Assembly (NCBI GenBank): GCA_031308135.1
Contig: JAHLJT010009419.1
Location: forward strand, 39,957,897 to 40,021,896
Origin: Acheta domesticus
Taxonomy: Eukaryota; Arthropoda; Insecta; Orthoptera; Gryllidae
DNA: 64,000 bases
Direction of reading: 5' to 3'
Shown piece by piece: positions 14,201-26,200 of the stretch. Every line of letters starts with the position of its first letter. Position 1 is the stretch's first letter. A program made the translations under genes and the position numbers. Below the pieces are notes generated by a model that made no database searches, was not told the origin of the DNA, and worked only from the letters and a program-made list of their open reading frames with translations.

Positions 14201-17200
14201 CTCGCTGTAAACGTGCAGTTTAATTTCTTGTATCTTATTTGCAGCTCATACAAGAAAATTGCGATTCAATAATTAGTAATGAATGACACAAAGGTCCTTA
14301 TAAAATTCCTATATAATGGCGATATTATTTGGTTGTATCGCAAACATGCTACGGCACGAGCCGCCATTGATATATTCTACCTACATATTTTATGCGTTTT
14401 ACTGGTATCCAGTTATTTCTAAAATAAGTAGAACGTTTTTCAGCCGCTCCGAATCTATGTTAACCCAGATTATCCTACCGTCCTACATGTAGGACGGTAT
14501 ATTTTTGTAGAGTTCTCATTCAGTATTTTTAACATATGATGTTTGTAACATTGTTTTATGAATCTAGAGATATGAAATTGTCATTTGCATGCTAGGTATG
14601 GTTTGCAGCAGAGCGATTTGTTTAATTGTTGATGCAATATCTGTACTGTGATTTCATCTGCGCGACGGCTTCGACAATGTAAGTTTTTACATATTTTTAC
14701 AGGGAAATTACGCATGTATAAAGTTGAATAAAATTGGTGTCCTACATATAGGTCGGTAGGCATACCAAGACGTCGTAAGATTGGTAACGAAATTGGAGGA
14801 CACTATTTAATTTTTTTGACAGAAATCGCCGGAAAATGCTATCTTTTAGTGAAATAATTGATGCGTTGGAAGCGGAAACAGACAACGTTGGTACTGGAGA
14901 AGTTGATATTTTTATATCTGCTCCAGAAAATGCGACAGGAATTATCACTGATGAAAATTTTGGACAATAGGAAGATATGAATAACAATAATTTTCCAGGT
15001 AGCTTGTTACGAGCAGAAGTTCAAATAAAAGGCGAAGATACCGCTTCGGTAGAAGAATGCTCAATGCCAAATCAGAAAATGTTCTTACCACTTCCAATAA
15101 AAGGCCAAAGAAAACAAAGAAAAATATTTACAGTTGGTCGAAGGAAGACAGCACGCCAGGTCCCCGAAACATTTTCCGTAATTTCCACTTCTGTTTTGAT
15201 ATTCTTTTACTAGTATTCCTCCACTTATGGAACTTCAAAGACCAGGAATATGTGGTACAGGCAGACAATCGCTTCGCCAATTGTTCGAGTCAATTGCGTG
15301 CTAAATTTTCAATAACAGATGTGAATACCATGGAGGAAGGAGTCAGAGGTTCTTTTGAGTTTGCTGTTGCAGAGAAGACTTTTGGTATGCAGATAGCGGG
15401 ACAATAGTTACATTTGTCATAAACTCAGAATCAGTCCCCATCTCGATCAGGTTTTTCGTCCAGTTTCCCTGATCCTTGAGCAAATGCTGAGATGGTCCCT
15501 TGTTTTGCTTCTGGACATAAATGTAACTTCATTATTTGTGCACGTCTTCTGAATTTCAGTGGGAAATATAGTTATTCAAATTATCGTTTTTCATATTATC
15601 GCGGCAAAAAGTATTATTCTTTCATGAAGAACATGAGGGTTCAGGGCAGGAATTTATAGCTAATTTACCTTTGAAAATATATTTTATTATATAGGAGCGA
15701 ATATTTTGTCAACAAAACTCGAAAAAAGCCTCTCTTTTCTGTATTCAAAATTCGACTAGAATATGGTTTAGGATAGGGACCACAGAATTATGAAAACGTG
15801 CACAAAATTCACATCTCCCCATAGCTCGTCACACGCAGTTTTTAACTGTTTTTGACGTAAATAAATAAATAATAGTGTACCCGCTTCCAAATGTTTCAAG
15901 ACATTCACAGAAGGAAAAGAAAAGAATTCAAGTGACTCAACCAAATGTTATTGGAAAGTATAATAAATGTATGGTGTGGATCAAGCAGATCAGAATATAT
16001 AATTGTACAGAGTATCGGTTAGAGGAAAAAGTAGTATTATCCTCTAATAATGCATGGATTCTCCACAGAAAAATGAAAGTTTGACCACTTGCCGTTTAGG
16101 CGCTGAGTAGGAACAGCTCTCTTGGAAACATAAGGAGAACTTGAAGCGAAGCCCCAATAAACCATCTCAGAGAGAGAATTAGGATTCCAGATATGACTGG
16201 ACCCCCTTGTTATCTGCCAGGAGAAGCAGACACGATGTCGACATTGTCACCAAAAGGGCACAACCCGCTGTCAAAACTGTGATGTTGGGTTACACATAAA
16301 ACGTTTTGTCATATCATACAAAATGAATATATTCTGCTCAATAATGCATTTCATTTACAATTATTCCAATATTTTCATATAAAATCCATGATGTTTGCGA
16401 TTTGACCCTTACAGTAGTGTATTACCGACCTATATGTAGGATGCCCAATATTTTCCAAACTGAAATAGGAATTGAGACAAAACTATTTTTTTTGAGTTAT
16501 TTAATGTCTAGTGACAGCCCTTACGAACTTCTAAAAAGAAATAAAAAAATATTTCAGGATAATCTGGATTACGGTCTGAATGTCCCCAATTTGTGTTCGA
16601 AAATTTGAAAAAACTCCTATGGGGAAGGAGGCATTGAGCAAACTTGCCAAGGAGTGCAATAGTTACCATCCATCCTACAGAGCGCTATAGGTAATACAAA
16701 CGAATCACGGTGACAATGAGAATCCGATACCTCTGGACATTCTGGCACAATCTTGGTGGAAGTGGTAAGCAGATGTCGCAATTCTGAATGAACAATACAG
16801 GAACTGAACCTTTACATCGTGGGTAAGAGACCACAACAAAACGGAAATTAGGACGTGCGGGGAATTGTCCGTTCCAACAATTTGAGGTGTTTTTGAGTTT
16901 GCCTGAGGGGAAATAGTCTACATTATAGGTACTACGTCTCACCAAACATTAGGTTAGACCAATTCGAACAATTTTTAGACCGTTTAGTCTCGGTGCAAGA
17001 GGATCCATTTCTCGTGTGGTAGCGAGAGTTCAACGCGTGGGCGAAGGAGTGGGGTAGTTCGCCAACGACTTGGCGAGGTCGAACAGTAATGGAGTCTCTC
17101 TCCATCGTGAACAATTCTGGAGATGCACCTTGCGCAGAGCAGATGTTGGACCTGTGAACGTTTATGGCCTATGATTGCCGCAAACTAGAGATTCGTTGTG

Positions 17201-20200
17201 CACAACCTCAAAGCGACCATAAGGCTATTGTGATCGAGGTTCAAATTCAAAGGAAGCTTGAAAAAATTGGACAGACGTTTGGGAAGAGGACTGAAAGCCA
17301 AAGAGTTTGACAGGAAAATACTTCACCTATGAAGATCAGGGACGGCAGAGTGAGGCTTGACAAGTTTTGGGTTAGGTAACCAGAGCTTGTGATGTAGCTA
17401 CGTCCAGGCGAGGAACCAATAATCGACGTTTCCCAGTGTAGTGGTGGAACGAAATCATAACCCAACTGCGTCAACATTGCTTTCAAGTCATGAGACCACC
17501 AACGAACTCGTGATAGGGATACTTTTGTCAACTTGCAAGAGCAAAATAAACTGGCCCTGGATCTGCTGAAGACTGCAAATCTGGAAAGTAAATGCTCCTG
17601 TGTGAAAAGTCTGTTAGATATAGTGGAGAAGATATATTGGGTAGACCATTCTAGACAGTCATAGGCCTGTTTAAAAGGTCTCCAGCCTGCCCGAACAGCC
17701 TTCTGAGAATTGACTTTATTCCCGTACCACCCCCGGCAGTGTGATTAACTGCCGTTTAAGGTGGAAATGATACCACTGATCTTTAAGGAAGAGCTACTTC
17801 ATGCAATCAGCAGAGTTGGTACTACTCCGGGGCCCAATTAGTTCCCCCAACATTGCCCTCAAGGACCCGGGATCAGATAGTGTCCCCAACATTACCTTCA
17901 AAACAGCGATATCCGCACCTACCCTAATCTTCGTGGAGCTTTACAATTCATGCCACAGATACGGGATATTCGTAAGAGATGAAAAAAACAGTTTCTCCTT
18001 TCGTGAAGGGAAAGAAACCAGGAGAGCCGTCGTTCTACCGGACACATAAGCTCTATGCAGCCCGTAAGGTTCTTGAAAATATCATAAGCACCAGATTGGA
18101 AGGGGCAGAGAAAGGTATCGCAGAAAACCAGTATTGCTTCCTCAAGGCTTGCTCAACAGTCGATGCTATTTAGTTTGTCGGCACTGCCCAACACGCTATT
18201 AGACGTATCAGGCGGAAAGGAAGACAGATGTACTGTGCAATGGTGACATTGGACATTAAGAATACCATGAACTCGAGGAGTGACATTTATATGACCACCG
18301 AATAATGTATCAACTTTCTTGAAGATTGTGTCTGCATATCTGTCACATTTGTACTGTGCAATATTGAGGGACCGAAGGTACACCTCACCCCGGTGCTATG
18401 CTCACTGTTGTGCCATATTACGTACGATGAGGGCCTTGGGCGCTCTCCCGGAAGGAACCAAAATCTTAGGCATCGCAGACGAAATTGTCATCACCATCAC
18501 GGAATTTATAAAGGAAACAGTGCCTTCCTGCAATGCAGCCATGGTCATTGTCAGTCACTTGCGGATCCAGCAGCCCCCCCCCCTCGAAAAGGCCTAGAGT
18601 TTTCGTGTATCTTTCTTTATTTGGCAAAATGTATTTAAATATTTATTAACGTTCGAAATACGTAATTATTTAAACAATATTATTCTATAGTATATCTAAA
18701 GCACATAAATAACATACAATATAATTGATTAAATTAACAAAAATCTACGATTGCGCGCCCCCTCTCAACGATCGGCTGGATCCGCACCAATTGTCAATCG
18801 ATGGGAGGAATCCCCTGAGTTGCAGCTTGCGGAACGCAAGGCTGAAGTGATGCTGGTGACTACCAGTAAGCGAAATGAATCCATCGCTCTCAGGATGTGA
18901 TCATGTGATCACCATATCTTACCATGGCCATCAACTACGTCGAGTTCATGATCGACTTGCTCTTTCTACCGAGGGGCGAATGATAGTGGAAGGGAGAGAT
19001 TGCGCCAGCGGATTGCACAGGTTCCTTTTCTGAAAGAAAAAAAAAAAAAAAACTTACGTCGCTCTCGAATTTAGGCTCCACCTGTTAACGCCAGGTCGGG
19101 CCTTGAGTGGCCAGGGAGATGGGGATGACGCTGGTCATCCCCCTCTCTGGTTGAGGTAACGAAATTGCGACTGAAGACAACCAACTCCACCTAGACATAC
19201 AAGGCCTTGATGAAGATGGCCGCCTATACTTAAGTTTTTATTTCTTGGTGCGTGAGGGCCTGTTTTCACGATGTAATATCTCACGGCATTTCGCATCTTT
19301 CTCGGTCGTGCTGCTAGATTGCCAGCACGGCTCGATATGGTCGCAATCATGCGAGATCCAGCGGAAAAGCTTTCACTTTCCATTAATACTTGGTCACTAA
19401 CAACACAGTACATGAAATCCTACCTGTTCTAATCTCAATGTATTTGTACTTTCTCGTATACGTAGTATAGTGTTTTTATTTATTTTCCAAAACGTCCCCC
19501 CGTCCGTCTGGAAACACTACTAGCGCCTAAACCATACGTGGAATTTTTTTCCAAAATGGATGTACCCTGGTCGATCTGGCTCGACTCGAAGCGATTTTGA
19601 AAAACATTCTTTAAAATTTGGGAGTACTTTACATGAATCCCCTGGAATAATTTCAAAATTTTCTAAAAAATGGCCCCAAGTTTTTTCTTTACATTTTTTG
19701 AAAGAATAGAGTGAAATACATTTATAAAAATATCGTAGGTCCGTTTTTACTTTTTTCTCTGAATTTTCGAAAATTTCAATAGTTTGAATTTGTTCGATCT
19801 CTTCCTACGACTACAAAATTGAAGACAGTGAATTTTCCCTGAAGGAAATTTTTTCTTCTTATTTAGTTCTTTCTTTAAGGTTATGTACATTCTTTTGAAA
19901 ATTTTAGTAGTTTTCGCGCAATATTGCTTGCACTATGCGCAATATTGTTTTAAACATTTAGTAGGGTTAGTGCTAAATACACTCTATGAGATGACTTAAA
20001 CGTCATTTCTCTATTTTATTTTTTCAAAAATTACACAAAAATGTAATTTTGTTTACTTCACACATCGTTAATATTTACATTATGGGCAATTTCTTCACAT
20101 TATTGCATTTACGATTACATGTACTTTCAATGAAGGTATATAAACTTTTCACGCAAACTCGCTGGAGGATACAAGTTCAAAGTTCATTTTCAGAAACACT

Positions 20201-23200
20201 CCATGTTCACAAAAACACACCATGTTCTCAAAAACGGCTCCAAGTGTTTTCTTCTAACTTTTCTTACGGATGATGCTAGTTGCACTCTTTAAGATGGCAA
20301 GAAGTTCATTTTGCTGTTTTTTTAACTACACAATTTTAATTTTTTTGAAATATCTCTCACGTCGTTAATATGCACATTTCCAGCGATTTGTATACATCGG
20401 AGAATTTGTGAGTAAAAGTGTTTTAAATGACTTAAAAAAATGCGGAAACTGAAAAGATTTCTGTGAAAAAAAGAAAAGAAAAACGCTTCAAATTGCGCTT
20501 TTACGGTAACACTTGAAAGCCATTTGCCTAAAATGACTCCAAGCTGAAGATAAATGCATCATGTGCTTTATTTGGAACAGCCCATATTTTGCGCAAAGTA
20601 TTGTACAAGAGGCACCGACAGTCCATTGATCGGCTCCTTAGGTAGCTGGTTGCAACCTGGAGTAGATTTTACTTTCAGCCGACTCATAACATCTTTAATC
20701 GTAATGTAGTGGAATGATAATAGATTTTATCAGCTTGTCCAATTCCAGCGAGAGACCGAATACTTGAAAAGACGACAGGGTGTGTAGTTATCTCCATTGG
20801 CGGATCTGTACTGCCCTCGAAGTTCCAAACACTTGCTCCAAGTGGTACGAACCAGTGGCGTAGCGTCAGGGGACGCTGAGATGCTGAGCATCCCCGTATA
20901 TAAGAACCTTAAATACTGTATTGATAATCTTACAAGTGGTCTGTTGAGCGAAACACGTTTTGTATTAATTTAAAATTGATTTCCTATGATTGAATTCGGC
21001 GGGCTGTTGAAACTGGCCTCTGATTGGTTGGAAGCTAAAATACTTCAGCGTCTGCCGCCAGATTGCGACGAGCAATGACGCATGCGCAGATGGCGAGGTG
21101 CCCCTCTCCCCTCTTCACCCCTGGCCCAGAGAAACCCGACTGCTTTACGCTAGCGTCTACTGCGGAAAGAAGCTCGTTTGTGCACGAGAGCGCAGCACAC
21201 TTCAGGCGTTCAGTAAATTATCTTTCTCTCTCTCACTCGGGAGTCCCCGCTTGGTCATGGGTACAAACTGTAGAAATAGTGCCTGACTACTATTTCTTAA
21301 TTAATATCCAAGAAATTGTATTATCTCTTAAATAGATTACATATTATTTAAGTCTGCAATGTATAAATTAACAAATGGTCTTATTGCCATTCGCGTATAA
21401 GAATTAAAGCTGAGCCATTGTATAATTTGCTTTCAAGACATCGGCAGCCCTGACTGCTGTGAGGATTTTGTGGGAAGCGCCTACACCGTCGTAAGCAATC
21501 GAGATCGTGGAAGTAGTCCCAGTGTATCAGCCTTGTGTTGCGTTCGCCTGTTAGACGAAGTACTTGATAGTGACATTTTGTGTGTTATTGTTGAGCATCC
21601 CCAAACGTGAGTCACGCTACGCCACTGGTACGAACGCTCACCAAAACCGGTGACATCTGTTGGACTGTACACCGTACTGTCCGACCAACCAATTCAAACT
21701 GATCGCACGATGGCGGCAAACAAACCTGATATTGTTATCCGGGATTTGGAGAAAAAATCTACTTGTAGATGTTGCTGTGCCGTGCGATCAAAACGTAACC
21801 AAGGAGGGAGAGAAACGTCTTAAACACAAGAATTTGGAAATCGGGATCAGCCGAATGTGCGGCGTAAGAGCGGGCATACCGATAATTATCGGAGCTTTGG
21901 GATTTGTTTCGCAAAATTTGAGTGAGAACTTGGCTAAACTTTCAAGTAATTCAAAAGAGTGGGAAATGCAAGAAACTGCTTTTCTTTGAACAGCCCACAT
22001 TTTGCGCAAAGTGAGGGCATGTTACGCACTTCAAACAGTTCTGTACATCACATATTAACTGAAAATTTGGACACGAAAAATCTGTACGCATCATGGGTGT
22101 CGCGTTTGCTCACATTGAATCACAAGCATTGTCGTGAGGATGTTTCATTCGAGTGTTCGAAGAAGTTTCGCAGCAATAAATAAATAAGCAGAGAGTTTTT
22201 GCGTCGTTAACATAACCATGGTTGAAACGTGGATCCTTCTCACCCAAGGCGAAGGGATAGTCAAAGCAATAGATTGAAAGGGGAGAATCGGGTCCAAAGA
22301 AGGCGAAGCCAGTTCCATCTGCGTCTTGGCGTCAGTATTGTGGGATGCGCTTGGGGATATTTTTTATTGATACTGTGATATTGATACCTTATAGCGAGAT
22401 CCGTTCAAAAGGAACAACAATCAACAGCGGGTATTATATCAACGTATTGCAGATTTTGAGGGATGAAATCAAGACAAAACGTCCACATTTGGTGAAAAAG
22501 AAAGTTTTGTTTCAAGACAATGCTACAATCATTATAGCGATGGCTGAAATGAAGTTGAAGTTCGAATTGCAGCCTCTTGCACCTTATTCGTCAGATTTTA
22601 GTAGCTTCGAATTACTTTGTTTCCAAACTTGAAAAAAATGGCTCGATGGTAAAAGATTAGACAATAATGAAGTGATGTATGCGGTTGACAGCGATTTTGA
22701 GATGTCGACGGATCTCGCTATAAACGGGGTATCGGACTACTGAATATCGGGAAAATGTATCGATCTAAAGGGAGACTGTATGTGGCAGTGGAGGCTCGTG
22801 AACAATATTGTTCTGGGTATGCAAAACAGATTACTCAGCAGCGGCGGATCCCGGGAAGGGGGGATGGCGGCCATGTCCCACCTCAATTCAATCTTTTGTA
22901 ATTTAATTGAATTTATTCAAAACAATTGTCTCACTGATATAATTACATTCCCAAGCATTATTTCCATGAAACACGCACAGAAATGATGTCAAGATTCATA
23001 TCCTAAAAAGAGTGTTGCGAGTTTCAGAAGTCGTATTCAAATTTTTACAAACGTTTAAGGTTCACCGAATTACATATGTGATCTTTTGATATTTCGTTTT
23101 TTTTGTATAGCTTTTAGAAAATTTTAAGTATCAAAATATCCATCTCTATTTTGTGTATTCTCCATAATTGACAATAAAAGACATGACCAACAATAAAACT

Positions 23201-26200
23201 TATCTTTAACTTCACTACTTGTTGGTCTTTTGCTTGAATCACACGCGAAGGATTCAATTTTATAGCATTTTTCGTGCCAGTACGATGTACACCCGTAATC
23301 AACTAAGGTAGTTACTCAACGTAGATCGATCATTGTCCAAAATTCGTCTATTTTCTTCATTGTTAAGGCGAGAAAATTGTATGTAGTAGTAATAAATAAC
23401 GGTGGCGGCTGGTGCCCCAAGAAACTGGGGGTTGCAGCTGCATGGAAAGACGGGAATATAACTTCCAAAATTCAGAACATTAATATATACCATAATGAAA
23501 CGTAAGCAATTCATATAAATAAATTAAGTTAAGGAATATATTTTCGTGTTCGGCAAAGTGGCTTCTGCAGGCAGAGGTGTGTGTTCGTAACGGCAGTTTG
23601 CTGCGTGAAATGGAGAAGATCCCGAAGAACACCAGTCATAGTGTCTGATCAAACTATACATCACTCACCCGAGCTATCGCCTTATGGCGAGGTCGTAACA
23701 CTCCCTAAGGAACGCAGGTCTCCAAATCGTGAAACTTCACAGAATCGCAGGAAACAACACAACTTTCCATCGGACGTTAAGTCCATCCCAAAGCCAGGAT
23801 TGAATAGAAACGCGACGAGGAAAGAAATCCACCATATTGAAATCGTCATCTTACTAGGCAACGCCCACCCTTGGCAGGCTAGCCATTTGGTGACGCGCTG
23901 ACCAGTATAGACGGGCTCTCTTTGTATAAGTCGTCCTCTGCCGAGTTTGTGTTGGCAATCAGGGCTGGGCACATCGGAAAGTGTGTTGCATCCATCTTTG
24001 GGCCATTACATATACTGCGATTTTTGTTACTTTGTCCCTGACATGAATCAGCTGTTCACGATTTCATCTAATCGGGAGCTTGAACGTCACCATAGTGACG
24101 TCACTGTTGCGAAATATAAGCTCCTGATTGGATGGCAGCGAAACAGCTGATTCCTGTCAGGAACAAAGTTACGAAAATCGCAGTATAGTACACAGGCGTC
24201 GGTTTCGAAAACCCCTATGCGGTGCAGGTGGCTGGCAAGGTAGTCGTGGCCTGTAGTTGTTCTGAACACGGCGACACTAGTGGCTCGAGGTAGATTGTGG
24301 GGGATCGGTGGACAGGATCAGGATCAGGCTGGACCAAAGTTTTCCAGCGGCGCTCTCAATTCGTCGTGCTTTTATCCAGACATTTATTGAGCGCTTTATG
24401 CAGGATTTCGCAGAGGAATACGACTGGTGGCTTTGTGGCTGGTCAAATGTGCCTTTCTTGGCCAGCTCGTCTGCTTTTTTCATTCCCTGGAACACCAACG
24501 TGGCTAGGAATCCACTGTAGGACGATTTGACGGCCATCTTCTATGAGTTTTGAGATCTTGGCACGGCAGGATAAGGTTTTTGCACAGTCTGTATGGCAGT
24601 CTGTATCTAGACAGTGTCAGTATTGCTGCTTGGCAATCAATGAAAAACACTATCTTTTTGAAATCATCTCACAAGACCACTTGAAATGAAGGTTAAGTTG
24701 TCCAGAAATGCCAATAAGAAATTACTTTACAACTCAAATTAAAGAGGAAAGGGAAAGGATATTAAACCAGTTATCACCGAAAATACTTCAGTAGGGCTAT
24801 GTCTTGCTTGTGAAATGGAATATGAGGACTGTCCAGCTGAAGACTGGATCCGGTAGGATTTGACATGTGGAGTGAGTGGAGACATGAAAATGCACTTCCT
24901 ATGAGAGAGGGCAATTTCTGTGTGATTTGATTCATAATTAATGTATACAGGTTCTTATAATTTTGAATTTATGATGAGATTTAATTTTTTTATCAGAGTA
25001 TAATTAGCAATTGAAGATTTTATTATGGCCTTTCAGAATCTATGTATGTCATTTAAACATTTACTAATAAAACTGATGTTACATTAATTTAATGTGTATG
25101 AGCCTTGTAAACATTAATTTTATTGCCAAGGAAGTTTATGTGCTTTGTACATTTTGACTTTTGCCCCTTTTGTTTGGTACTTTTACCCCCGCACCTGGGC
25201 AAAAGTCTGAACATTGCATTTCTTTCTTTAATGTTTATTTTAAACATCAAATTTAAAGATATACCATTCTTGTTTGGACAATTTATTCTTCATACATAAA
25301 GTATAGCTTGGTGTAAAAACTGAATCAATATACCAATTTCACAATTGGAAACTCGTGTTTTTATAAAAAGCACGGACTCTTCCCCCATGTTACTCTAACA
25401 TGATGCATTTCTCGTTTTCATTGAATTCTCTGAATTTTCGAACATTGCAAAAGTTCAGCTTTTTGGGCATCTTTCTGCAATTACTGTATTAAAGGTTGTG
25501 ATTTTTTTAAATGGAATGTGTTTGTAAAAATTAGATTTTCAATAATATTGTATATAATTCTTTTAAAATTCTGTGTACTTTTCGCCAAATTTTCATGGAA
25601 AACAGCCAACTAATAATTATAAAAAGAATTAGCTGGGTGCTCATTCCCCAAGGGCATATTTTTTCAACACATTCAAAAAATTGTGCAGCACAACACCAAC
25701 CTTACAGGCCACCATACTAGTGTTTCTCTATTCCCTGTAACACTGGCTAACTTCTCAAAAAGTTTTAGCTTTGAGCTTGTACGTGGTTTTTGTTGCTGAC
25801 TCCTATTGGGAGTATTGTCACCTTATTGCCTCCTCCAATATGTCACTACACAAATAAAGACTGTTCATGTGCTTCTTGTAACAATATTATCCGTAAACAA
25901 CTACAGACATATTTTATACTTATAAAAAAATCATTCTGTGGGGAAGAGTAGTTTTCTGTAACTTCTGGACAGGTAGAACGTTTTTCAACTGCTTTGAATT
26001 TATTTTTAAGGTCTGATCACTGACATTTTGTTTTTGAAGATATGAAAATGCTCTTGAGGAACAATTTTAAACAGTATCTTGAATATAATTTTACAATATA
26101 TATTTACACAATAAATATACTATATATTTACAATTTTGAACAAATAAGTACTTATACTTGTACTTATTTTTTATTGCAATAAAATCCACTCTCTAGACAT

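Noticed and set aside
14477..14502. Perfect hairpin TACCGTCCTACATGTAGGAC, possible regulatory palindrome
   Set aside because: Explained as a subterminal motif of the piggyBac relic; related motifs occur near its other end.
17225..17240. GGTTCAAATTC, a tRNA B-box-like string
   Set aside because: Lies in the R1-like relic and has no A box or acceptor stem at tRNA distance.
22787..23415. Two CAGTGGCGGCT-like strings that might be the ends of one element
   Set aside because: Both are in the same orientation, so they cannot be the two ends of one TIR element; no target duplication found.
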